This document shows, one piece after another, positions 9,282-17,031 of a stretch of 64,000 nt of DNA (position 1 is the first letter of the stretch; each line of letters begins with the position of its first letter). Source of the stretch: an uncultured Porphyromonadaceae bacterium. GTDB lineage: Bacteria; Bacteroidota; Bacteroidia; Bacteroidales; Barnesiellaceae. Location: contig UPYI01000005.1 of NCBI GenBank assembly GCA_900538555.1, positions 62,001-126,000 of the forward strand. The letters run 5' to 3'. The position numbers and the translations under genes are program-made. The notes under the pieces were generated by a model. It made no database searches and was not told where the DNA came from. It saw nothing but the letters and a program-made list of their open reading frames with translations.

Positions 9282-10381
9282 AGATAATAAAAGGTACGAT
9301 CACGACGGTGGCGATGATTGCCAACCTGTTGTTCGCTTGTATGCTGGTCGTGGCATCGTATGCCTCGTGGGTGCCTCCGACTCTCTTTCGCATTCCGGCT
9401 TTGTTCGGGTTGGTTTTTCCGATCGTTTTGTTCTGCAATCTTTTCTTTCTTTTTTTCTGGGCGTTTTACCGGTGGCGTTACATCTGGGTACAGTTGTTTA
9501 CTTTCTTGATCTGTGCACCGGCAATCTGGCGATATATGCCGCTGAACTTTACCGACGAGAACGATACGGGTGCGCCCGGTTTTACGCTGGTATCGTATAA
9601 TGCCTATAACTTCCTCGATCAGGGCAGGCGGGTTTACGACCGGAACCGTACCGTACAGTATATTCTGGAATCGGGAGCCGATGTGGTGTGCTTGCAGGAG
9701 GCTTCGGATATTCCGGCAAAGGGAATGGACCGGTTGAAGGTTTCGTCGGAGCAGGCAGTCCGTCTGCGCCAACTTTACCCGTATCGGCTTACTTACGGAA
9801 TCCGGTTGGCGGTGTATTCGAAATATCCGATCCGGATCGTCTGGAAGAAATCGTTTTCGGCAAGCAGCGATGCGTGTGCCTACCGGCTGACAGTGGACGG
9901 GCATCCGCTGACGATCGTCAATTGCCATTTGGAGTCGATCGGACTGACGACCACCGACAAGGAATTGTATCTGAATATGATGGATTCTCCACAAAAAGGG
10001 ATGTTGAACGATGTAAAACAAAATATTGTTCGTAAATTGTCGCAGGCTTTTTATGCGCGGGCGAAACAGGCGCAGGCGATAGCCGACTTCGTGGAGAAGC
10101 AGGAAGGCGACGTGATCGTATGCGGCGACTTCAACGACACGCCACAATCGTATGCCTACCGCAAGATCAAGGACGGAATGACGGATGCTTTTGTAAAACG
10201 GGGCACGGGTCCGGGCATCACATACAATGCCAACCGTTTCTGGGTGCGGATCGACCATGTCTTTTACCGGGGAGGCTTGGAGGCTGAAACCGCCCGTATC
10301 CGCCGTTTGCGCAGTTCAGACCACTATCCGGTATGGGTGCGTTTTAAATGGAAAGAGCAACAACAAGTAACACACAAATAA
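9278..10381 (+). CDS. Membrane-anchored endonuclease/exonuclease/phosphatase (EEP) family protein
   Basis: A 367-residue protein with three hydrophobic segments in the first ~95 residues, then an EEP (DNase I-like) domain. Signature elements in order are LVSYNAYNF, VVCLQEAS (metal-binding Glu), VNCHLES, VCGDFNDTP and RSSDHYPVWV (catalytic Asp-His). The family hydrolyses phosphodiester or phosphomonoester bonds in nucleic acids, phospholipids or inositol phosphates; the substrate here cannot be read from sequence. The domain should face the periplasm if the N-terminus is cytoplasmic with three spans. The start overlaps the upstream stop by 4 nt (ATGA), so it is part of the rhomboid operon. Confidence 0.9.
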   Translation: MKIIKGTITTVAMIANLLFACMLVVASYASWVPPTLFRIPALFGLVFPIVLFCNLFFLFFWAFYRWRYIWVQLFTFLICAPAIWRYMPLNFTDENDTGAPGFTLVSYNAYNFLDQGRRVYDRNRTVQYILESGADVVCLQEASDIPAKGMDRLKVSSEQAVRLRQLYPYRLTYGIRLAVYSKYPIRIVWKKSFSASSDACAYRLTVDGHPLTIVNCHLESIGLTTTDKELYLNMMDSPQKGMLNDVKQNIVRKLSQAFYARAKQAQAIADFVEKQEGDVIVCGDFNDTPQSYAYRKIKDGMTDAFVKRGTGPGITYNANRFWVRIDHVFYRGGLEAETARIRRLRSSDHYPVWVRFKWKEQQQVTHK

Positions 10382-10388
10382 CAACCGT

Positions 10389-12473
10389 ATGAAAAAAGTA
10401 TTATTCTCATCTCTAATTTGTCTTATGATGGCATCTTGCGGATCTAATCCTTTCTTCTCGAAATTCGATACGCCTTTCGGTGTGCCGCCTTTCGACAAAA
10501 TTAAAAATGAACATTATTTACCGGCGTTTGAAAAAGGCATCGCCGAGCACGATGCCGAAATCGCAGCGATTATCGCCAATCCGGAAACTCCGAATTTCCA
10601 GAACACGGTACAGGCATACGACCGTTCGGGTGAATTGCTGAACCGGGTCGTTCTTACTTTCTCGGGTGTAAATGAAGCCGAGACCAACGATGAAATGCAG
10701 GCTATCGCCCAGACGATTTATCCGAAACTGACGGAACACATGGACAATATTTCGCTCAATGACGAATTGTTCAAACGGGTGAAAACGGTGTATGACAACC
10801 GTAACAAGGAGAACCTGACCGATGAGCAGATGCGCGTGCTGGACAAACTGTACAAAAGTTTTACCCGTTCGGGTGCTTTGCTTTCCGCTGCCGACAAAGA
10901 CGCTTTGCGCGAAATCAACAAAGAGCTTTCCGCCCTGTCGTTGCAGTTCGGAACGAACGTATTGGCTGAGACGAATGCGTTCGAGCTGGTGATCGACGAC
11001 GAGAAAGACCTCGCCGGACTGCCTGCCGACATCGTGGCTTCTGCCGCTGCCGAAGCTGCTTCGCGCGGATACGACGGCAAATGGGTGTTTACGCTTTCGG
11101 CATCGAGCCGCATCCCGTTCCTGCAATATGCCGATAACCGTGACCTGCGTGAGAAACTGTACAAGGCGTATGTGATGCGCGGCGACAATGACAATGCGAA
11201 CGACAACAAGGAAATCGTTTCGAAAATGGTGAACCTCCGCCTGCAAAAAGCGAAACTGATGGGATATAAATCGTGTGCCGACTTTGTGTTGGAAGACCGT
11301 ATGGCGAAAACCGATGCGGCTGTCAATAATCTGCTCGGAAGTATCTGGAAATGCGCTTTGCCCCGTGCAAAAGAGGAACTGAAAGATATGCAGGCTGTGA
11401 TCGATAGCGAAGGCGGCAAATTCAAACTGGCTGCATGGGACTGGTGGTACTATGCCGAGAAGGTGCGGAAAGCCAAATACGATCTGAACGAAGAGGAACT
11501 GAAACCGTATTTCAGCCTGGATAATGTGCTGGCGGGTGCATTTATGGTGGCAAACAAACTCTATGGCATCACATTCACGGAACTGAAAGACATTCCGGTT
11601 TATCACTCCGACGTACGCACATACGAAGTGAAAGATGCTGCCGGCAATCACCTTGCCGTATTCTATACCGACTATTTCCCCCGTGCCGGAAAACGTGCCG
11701 GTGCGTGGATGAGCAACTTCCGCGAATCGTTTGTCGATAACGGCAAGATGATCCGTCCGTTGGTATATAATGTATGCAGTTTTGCCCGTCCGACAGCCGA
11801 CCAGCCGTCGTTGCTGACGATCGACGAAGTGACAACACTCTTCCACGAACTGGGTCACGGTCTGCATGGCATGCTTACCCGTTGCGAATATTTGAGCGTA
11901 AGCGGTACCAACGTTGCCCGCGACTTCGTGGAATTGCCCTCGCAATTGAACGAACATTGGGCTACGCATCCCGATGTATTGAAAATGTATGCGAAACATT
12001 ATAAGACGGGTGAAGTGATTCCCGACGAACTGATTGCCAAAATGGAAAACGCATCGAAATTCAATCAAGGATTCGTGACGACCGAACTGGTGGCTGCCGC
12101 TCTGTTGGATATGCGTTGGCACGAGATCACGGAAGAGAAAGAGTACGACGTGCGTGCGTTCGAAAAAGAGGTGGCACAATCGCTCGGCTTGATCGACGAA
12201 ATCGCTTACCGGTATCGTTCCACTTATTACAACCACATCTTTACCAACGATTACTGCGCCGGATATTATAGCTATTTGTGGGCAGAAGTGCTGGATGCCG
12301 ATGCGTTCGACGCATTCTTGGAAAACGGTGTGTTCGATGCGAAAACAGCCAAGAAATATCGTGAGAATATTCTGGAAAAGGGTGATAGCGAAGACCCGAT
12401 GACGTTGTATGTCCGCTTTCGCGGGGCACAACCCAATCCGGAATCGATGCTTCGTTTCCGTGGCTTGAAATAA
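10389..12473 (+). CDS. M3 family metallopeptidase (peptidyl-dipeptidase Dcp-like), lipoprotein
   Basis: A 694-residue zinc peptidase of the thimet oligopeptidase / Dcp family that cuts short peptides. The zinc motif is FHELGHGLHG (His486, Glu487, His490), with the third ligand in the downstream helix typical of M3 enzymes. The N-terminus MKKVLFSSLICLMMASCGS is a lipoprotein signal with the cysteine at residue 17, so the enzyme probably works in the periplasm or at a membrane, as Dcp-like enzymes do in Bacteroidales. It starts 7 nt after the EEP gene stop and is the last gene of the operon, followed by a strong hairpin at 12498-12534. Confidence 0.94.
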   Translation: MKKVLFSSLICLMMASCGSNPFFSKFDTPFGVPPFDKIKNEHYLPAFEKGIAEHDAEIAAIIANPETPNFQNTVQAYDRSGELLNRVVLTFSGVNEAETNDEMQAIAQTIYPKLTEHMDNISLNDELFKRVKTVYDNRNKENLTDEQMRVLDKLYKSFTRSGALLSAADKDALREINKELSALSLQFGTNVLAETNAFELVIDDEKDLAGLPADIVASAAAEAASRGYDGKWVFTLSASSRIPFLQYADNRDLREKLYKAYVMRGDNDNANDNKEIVSKMVNLRLQKAKLMGYKSCADFVLEDRMAKTDAAVNNLLGSIWKCALPRAKEELKDMQAVIDSEGGKFKLAAWDWWYYAEKVRKAKYDLNEEELKPYFSLDNVLAGAFMVANKLYGITFTELKDIPVYHSDVRTYEVKDAAGNHLAVFYTDYFPRAGKRAGAWMSNFRESFVDNGKMIRPLVYNVCSFARPTADQPSLLTIDEVTTLFHELGHGLHGMLTRCEYLSVSGTNVARDFVELPSQLNEHWATHPDVLKMYAKHYKTGEVIPDELIAKMENASKFNQGFVTTELVAAALLDMRWHEITEEKEYDVRAFEKEVAQSLGLIDEIAYRYRSTYYNHIFTNDYCAGYYSYLWAEVLDADAFDAFLENGVFDAKTAKKYRENILEKGDSEDPMTLYVRFRGAQPNPESMLRFRGLK

Positions 12474-12497
12474 TACAGGAGAGGATTCCCGGATGTA

Positions 12498-12534
12498 GGG
12501 CGGGCTGTACTGTGATTGCACGGTACAGCCCGCC
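12498..12534 (+). terminator. Terminator after the M3 peptidase gene
   Basis: GGCGGGCTGTAC pairs with GTACAGCCCGCC around a 12-nt loop, 25 nt after the stop codon. The T-run is poor. Confidence 0.65.
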
Positions 12535-12725
12535 GCTCGTTATGCCGCGGGTGTCCGGTTTCTTTCCGGCATGTTCCTGTACCCCGACGGGTGGAGACCG
12601 AAATTCCTTAAAGGCGGCGCATCGGAATGTCCGACCTGCTGCGTTGTCATCGGAATTCGGACATTGGTAAACTCCTGTTCCCTTTATTCCCGGTATCTTG
12701 CATCTTAGACATTCTGACGCACCGA

Positions 12726-12776
12726 AAAGGGGCAATATCGAAAAATTCATTTCGACACCGCCCCCTTGTCTTTTTA
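12726..12776. terminator. Bidirectional terminator upstream of the S41 protease end
   Basis: AAAGGGGC and GCCCCCTT flank an imperfect ATCGAAA/TTTCGAC inner stem. A T-rich run follows on the plus strand (CTTTTTATC) and CCCCTTTT on the minus strand. Confidence 0.55.
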
Positions 12777-12792
12777 TCTATCCGGCAGTTGC

Positions 12793-14376
12793 TTATTTCC
12801 CTAACAGCCGGTTGTATTCGGTTTCGTTTCCGAGTATCTCCACCGCTTTGGCGTATGCTCCGTTCTCCGGATTCATGACCCGGAAATAGGCATCCGTATC
12901 GTATAGGTCGCGAGCCAATATAGCTTTGAGTTGCAGTCTGATAAGCGGTTGCGAGATGCGGTATTGCGCTTCATCGAATTTCACCCGTTCGGTTTCCGCC
13001 ATTTTCAACATTTCGTCGAGCATTTCGTCCGAAACCGTATAGCGGGCGATGAAACTGTCGGCATCTTTGTAGGCGGCCAGCAGTTCTTTGCGGTGGGCAT
13101 CGAGGTAGGCGATCGGGAAGAAGTTCAGAATGCCTTTTGCCGCGAGGTCGCGATGGAAATCGGTGTAGCGTGTCGTATCGAGCGGTACGAAAATATCGGG
13201 CATGATACCGCCTCCGCCATAGATCGTGCGTTTGTTTTTCAGTGTCGTATATCGGAGCGAATCGGCGAAGTGGATGCTGTCTGCCGACATGTATTCGCCG
13301 TGGTTGTAGCGGTTCAGCAGGTCGCGGTGATACTCTTCCCGTCCTTCGCTATACGGTTTTTGGATGGAACGTCCCGAAGGAGTATAGTAGCGCGATACGG
13401 TGAGCCTCATCATCGAGCCGTCGGGGAACGGTATGGGACGCTGTACCAGACCTTTGCCGAATGTACGTCGCCCGATAATCACGCCGCGGTCCCAGTCTTG
13501 CACGGCTCCCGATAGGATTTCGCTTGCCGAAGCCGAATTTTCATCGACTAAAATCGCCAGTTTTCCCCGTTGGAACGAACCGCCGCGCGAAGCGCGTGCA
13601 TAGTCGCGGGGCGAACGCCGTCCTTCGGTATAGACTATATCCTGCCCGTCGGACAAGAAATCGTCGGCGATGGACACGGCGCTGTTCAGATAGCCGCCGC
13701 CGTTGCCTTGCAGGTCTACGATCAGGTTTTTCATCCGTTTTTTGTTCAACCGGCGGAGGGCTTGCTCGAACTCGTCGGCAGTGGTGGCGGCGAACCGGCT
13801 GATGCGTATATAGCCTGTATTCTTGTCGATCATGTAGGCGGCGTCGATGCTGTGGATCGGTATTCGGTCGCGTACGATCTTGAATTCGATAGGGGTTGCT
13901 ACGCCTCGCCGTGCCACCGATATGCGCACGGTCGTGCCGGTTTCTCCCCGCAACATCTTCATCATGTCGTTGTTCTTCATCCCTTTGCCGGCAATGACCG
14001 TATCATTGACTGCAATGAAGCGGTCGCCTGCCAATATGCCTACTTTTTCGGAAGGACCTCCCGAAATGGTCTGTACCACGACCAGCGTGTCTTTTACTAC
14101 GTTGAATTGAATACCGATGCCGCTGAAATTGCCTTGCAGCGGTTCCGTCAGCTCTTTGGTCTCTTCGGCGGTGGTGTAGCTCGAATGCGGGTCGAGTTTT
14201 TCGAGCATGCCCCGGATTGCGTCTTCTACGAGTTTGCTTTCATCGACGCTATCGACATAGAGGTGGGTAATGGCAAAATCGGCGAGCGACAGTTTGCGCA
14301 TGCTCTCCGATTGTTGTGCAAGGGCGGGAAGAATCCCGGTCAGGCACAATAGGGATATGTAAAAAAATCGTTTCAT
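12793..14376 (-). CDS. S41 family C-terminal processing peptidase (CtpA/Prc-like)
   Basis: A 527-residue exported protease. It starts MKRFFYISLLCLTGILPALAQQ, a signal peptide with cleavage probably after ALA. A PDZ domain (about residues 85-170, GNFSGIGIQF ... GILAGDRFIAVND) is followed by the S41 catalytic domain with the serine in ENSASASEILSGAVQD (about 281) and the lysine in RTFGKGLVQ (about 307), the usual Ser-Lys dyad spacing. The C-terminal ~150 residues form the helical end seen in Bacteroidota S41 enzymes. The family trims C-termini of envelope proteins. It is 15 nt downstream of coaD and probably co-transcribed with parE and coaD. Confidence 0.93.
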   Translation of the reverse strand: MKRFFYISLLCLTGILPALAQQSESMRKLSLADFAITHLYVDSVDESKLVEDAIRGMLEKLDPHSSYTTAEETKELTEPLQGNFSGIGIQFNVVKDTLVVVQTISGGPSEKVGILAGDRFIAVNDTVIAGKGMKNNDMMKMLRGETGTTVRISVARRGVATPIEFKIVRDRIPIHSIDAAYMIDKNTGYIRISRFAATTADEFEQALRRLNKKRMKNLIVDLQGNGGGYLNSAVSIADDFLSDGQDIVYTEGRRSPRDYARASRGGSFQRGKLAILVDENSASASEILSGAVQDWDRGVIIGRRTFGKGLVQRPIPFPDGSMMRLTVSRYYTPSGRSIQKPYSEGREEYHRDLLNRYNHGEYMSADSIHFADSLRYTTLKNKRTIYGGGGIMPDIFVPLDTTRYTDFHRDLAAKGILNFFPIAYLDAHRKELLAAYKDADSFIARYTVSDEMLDEMLKMAETERVKFDEAQYRISQPLIRLQLKAILARDLYDTDAYFRVMNPENGAYAKAVEILGNETEYNRLLGK

Positions 14377-14391
14377 GTTTCGTGCTGATGT

Positions 14392-14868
14392 TTATTTCAG
14401 TTGCAGCCCCTCGGGCAGAAATTCGCTGACATCGCGTCCGAATCGGAGCAGTTCGCGTACAATGGTCGAACTGACGTGGGTCAGTTCGGGTTCGGTGAAC
14501 AATACGAGAGTCTCTACGCCCGATATTTTGCGGTTTACATCGGCAATGGTCTTTTCGTATTCGAAATCATTGACGGAGCGTATACCGCGCAGGATGAACC
14601 GGGCATCGTACTGTTTCGCTAAATCTACGGTCAGGCAGTCGTATGCGATTACTTTTACGCGCGGATTGCCTTCGTAGAAATCCCGGAGCATCTCCAACCG
14701 TTGTTCGACGGTGAAGTAGGTGCGTTTTGAATCGTTGATACCGATCGCGATGATGATTTCGTCGAGCATGTTCAGACCCCGGTTTACGATAGACTGGTGT
14801 CCGACGGTGAACGGGTCGAAAGTCCCCGGAAACAGGGCGATGCGTTTAGGATTCTTCGTAGGTGTCAT
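14392..14868 (-). CDS. coaD: Phosphopantetheine adenylyltransferase
   Basis: Catalyses the fourth step of coenzyme A synthesis, 4'-phosphopantetheine + ATP to dephospho-CoA. A 158-residue protein with the nucleotidyltransferase motif FPGTFDPFTVGH near the N-terminus, the KTYF-type segment RTYFTVEQRLEM, and the C-terminal THVSSTIVREL motif that corresponds to ISSTxVRE. I preferred the ATG at 14868 (MTPTKNPKRIALFPG) over a TTG twelve bases upstream. The start overlaps the end of parE by 23 nt, so translation is coupled. Confidence 0.96.
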   Translation of the reverse strand: MTPTKNPKRIALFPGTFDPFTVGHQSIVNRGLNMLDEIIIAIGINDSKRTYFTVEQRLEMLRDFYEGNPRVKVIAYDCLTVDLAKQYDARFILRGIRSVNDFEYEKTIADVNRKISGVETLVLFTEPELTHVSSTIVRELLRFGRDVSEFLPEGLQLK

Positions 14869-16765
14869 TTTCGATAACAAGGTTCTGTATGATAAAGTTC
14901 TGACGCTCCATGGTGTTCTTGCCCATGTAGAATGCCAGCAGTTCGTTCACAAGGTCTTCTTTGCGCAACGATACCTGGTCGAGGCGTATGTCAGGACCGA
15001 TGAAATGTTTGAACTCGTCGGGCGATATTTCACCTAATCCTTTGAATCGGGTGATCTCGGCATTTTCTCCCAATTTCTTGATGGCTGCCAGCCGTTCTTC
15101 TTCGGTATAGCAGTAGTAGGTGTCGGGATCCTGCCCGTCTTTTTTGGAGCGTTTGGTGTCGCGCTTCACCTTTTTATTCCGGACGCGGAACAGGGGTGTC
15201 TGCAAAATATAGACGTGTCCTTTCTTGATAAGCTCGGGGAAGAACTGCAAGAAGAAGGTAATGAGCAGCAGACGGATGTGCATTCCATCGACATCGGCAT
15301 CGGTTGCGATAATCACTTTGTTGTAACGCAATTCGTCGATGCCCTCTTCGATATTCAATGCCGATTGCAGCAGGTTGAACTCTTCGTTTTCGTACACTAC
15401 CTTTTGGGTAAGTCCGTATGAGTTGAGCGGTTTACCGCGCAGGGAGAATACGGCTTGGGTCTCCACGTTGCGTATTTTGGTGATCGAGCCGGTTGCCGAC
15501 AGACCTTCGGTAATGAATATGCTGGTCTCGTAGCGGCGGTCGTCCCCTTTGGCATCGTTGAAGTGGATATGGCTGTCGCGCAAGTTCTTGTTGTGCAGGT
15601 TGGCTTTCTTGGCACGTTCGCGGCTGAGTTTGGCGATACCCGCCATAGCTTTGCGTTCGCGTTCCGATTGCGAAATCTTATGGAGCATGGTTTCGGAGAT
15701 CTCTTCATTTTTGTGCATGAAGTTGTCCAGTTCCTTTTTCAGGAAATCCCCGATGAACTTATTGACCGACGGACCTTCCGGACCTACATCTTTCGAGCCG
15801 AGTTTGGTCTTGGTCTGCGATTCGAAAACGGGTTCTTCGACCTTGATACTGATTGCCGCCACCATACCGTTGCGGATATCGGTATATTCGAAATTTTTGT
15901 TGTAGTACTCTTTGAGGGTGCGCGATACTGCTTCGCGGAAAGCCGAGAGGTGCGTACCGCCCATCGTGGTGTACTGCCCGTTTACGAACGAGTAGTACTC
16001 TTCACCGTATTGGTTGGTGTGCGTGATTACGGCTTCGATGTCCTGCCCTTTGAGGTGGATGATCGGATAGAGCGGCTCGGCAGTCATGTATTCGTTCAGC
16101 AGGTCTACCAACCCGTTGCGGGAGTGGTATTTCTGCCCGTTGAGGATCAAGGTGAGCCCGGTGTTGAGGAATACATAGTTTTTGAGCATCGGAACGATAA
16201 ATTCGTTGTGGAACTGGTATCCGTGGAATATCGTTTCGTCGGGAGTGAACTGGACGAGAGTTCCGTTCGGTTCGTCCGTATCGAATATCTCGCTTTCGTT
16301 TTCCACTTCGCCTTGCCGATAGCTTACCGATGCGCTTTTGCCGTCGCGCACCGACTGGATGAAGAACGACGAGGAGAGGGCATTGACCGCCTTGATACCG
16401 ACACCGTTCAGACCGACCGATTTCTTGAACGCCTTGGAATCGTATTTACCGCCGGTGTTCATTTTGGACGAGACATCTTTGACCTTATCCAGAGGTATCC
16501 CGCGCCCGAAGTCCCGTACCGATACGATCGAATCGGATATTTCGACAACGATCTGTTTGCCGAATCCCATCATGAATTCGTCGATCGAGTTGTCCAGAAC
16601 CTCTTTGAGCAATACGTAGATACCGTCGTCGGAGTGTGTGCCGTCGCCGATCTTGCCGATGTACATACCCGGACGACGACGGATATGTTCTTTCCAGTCG
16701 AGTGTCCGTATCGCATCCGAGCCGTATTGTAACTCCGGATTCAGATTTTCATTTATTTCCGTCAT
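14846..16765 (-). CDS. parE: DNA topoisomerase IV subunit B
   Basis: ATPase subunit of topoisomerase IV, which decatenates daughter chromosomes. The 639-residue protein has GHKL ATPase motifs (LKEVLDNSIDEFMMG, DFGRGIPLD, LNGVGIKAVNALS), the transducer domain and a TOPRIM domain with ATDADVDGMHIRLLL. The first TOPRIM motif reads ITEGLSATGS, where GyrB has EGDSAGGS; this form occurs in Bacteroidota ParE and separates it from the gyrB gene at 19292-21250. Assignment as ParE rather than a second GyrB rests on this and on its shorter C-terminus. parC is not in the window. It begins an operon with coaD and the S41 protease. Confidence 0.93.
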   Translation of the reverse strand: MTEINENLNPELQYGSDAIRTLDWKEHIRRRPGMYIGKIGDGTHSDDGIYVLLKEVLDNSIDEFMMGFGKQIVVEISDSIVSVRDFGRGIPLDKVKDVSSKMNTGGKYDSKAFKKSVGLNGVGIKAVNALSSSFFIQSVRDGKSASVSYRQGEVENESEIFDTDEPNGTLVQFTPDETIFHGYQFHNEFIVPMLKNYVFLNTGLTLILNGQKYHSRNGLVDLLNEYMTAEPLYPIIHLKGQDIEAVITHTNQYGEEYYSFVNGQYTTMGGTHLSAFREAVSRTLKEYYNKNFEYTDIRNGMVAAISIKVEEPVFESQTKTKLGSKDVGPEGPSVNKFIGDFLKKELDNFMHKNEEISETMLHKISQSERERKAMAGIAKLSRERAKKANLHNKNLRDSHIHFNDAKGDDRRYETSIFITEGLSATGSITKIRNVETQAVFSLRGKPLNSYGLTQKVVYENEEFNLLQSALNIEEGIDELRYNKVIIATDADVDGMHIRLLLITFFLQFFPELIKKGHVYILQTPLFRVRNKKVKRDTKRSKKDGQDPDTYYCYTEEERLAAIKKLGENAEITRFKGLGEISPDEFKHFIGPDIRLDQVSLRKEDLVNELLAFYMGKNTMERQNFIIQNLVIENDTYEES

Positions 16766-16861
16766 AAGTGTGTTTCTCTCTAAAATCGTTTTGTGAGGAT
16801 TGTACGAACCGTACTTCTATCGAGTACCACCGAACGGTACGAAGCCCTCTATGAACATTTG

Positions 16862-16893
16862 CAAAGGTACTAAAAATGAGGGCTAAGCCCAAA
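16862..16893 (-). promoter_or_regulatory. Promoter of parE-coaD-S41 operon
   Basis: Minus-strand -33 TTTG (16890-16893) and -7 TACCTTTG (16862-16869) with a 20-nt spacer. A second TACCTTTG lies at 16922-16929 without a clear -33. Confidence 0.6.
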
Positions 16894-17031
16894 TTTATTT
16901 GATGTGTACCACCTTACCATGCAAAGGTAAAATTAAATTGCAAAAAGGAGAAACCGCAAATCTTAAAAACATTTTTTTCTTGTTTTCAAGCGGCGTATTC
17001 TCCTTTTGCAGAAGCGGTTCACCTTCGGCTG

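Larger units (their letters stand above)
12474..12792. other. Intergenic region between convergent genes
   Basis: A 319-nt gap between the M3 peptidase and S41 protease genes, which point toward each other. It holds two terminator hairpins (12498-12534 and 12726-12776). Nothing else is seen in the roughly 190 nt between them. Confidence 0.6.
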
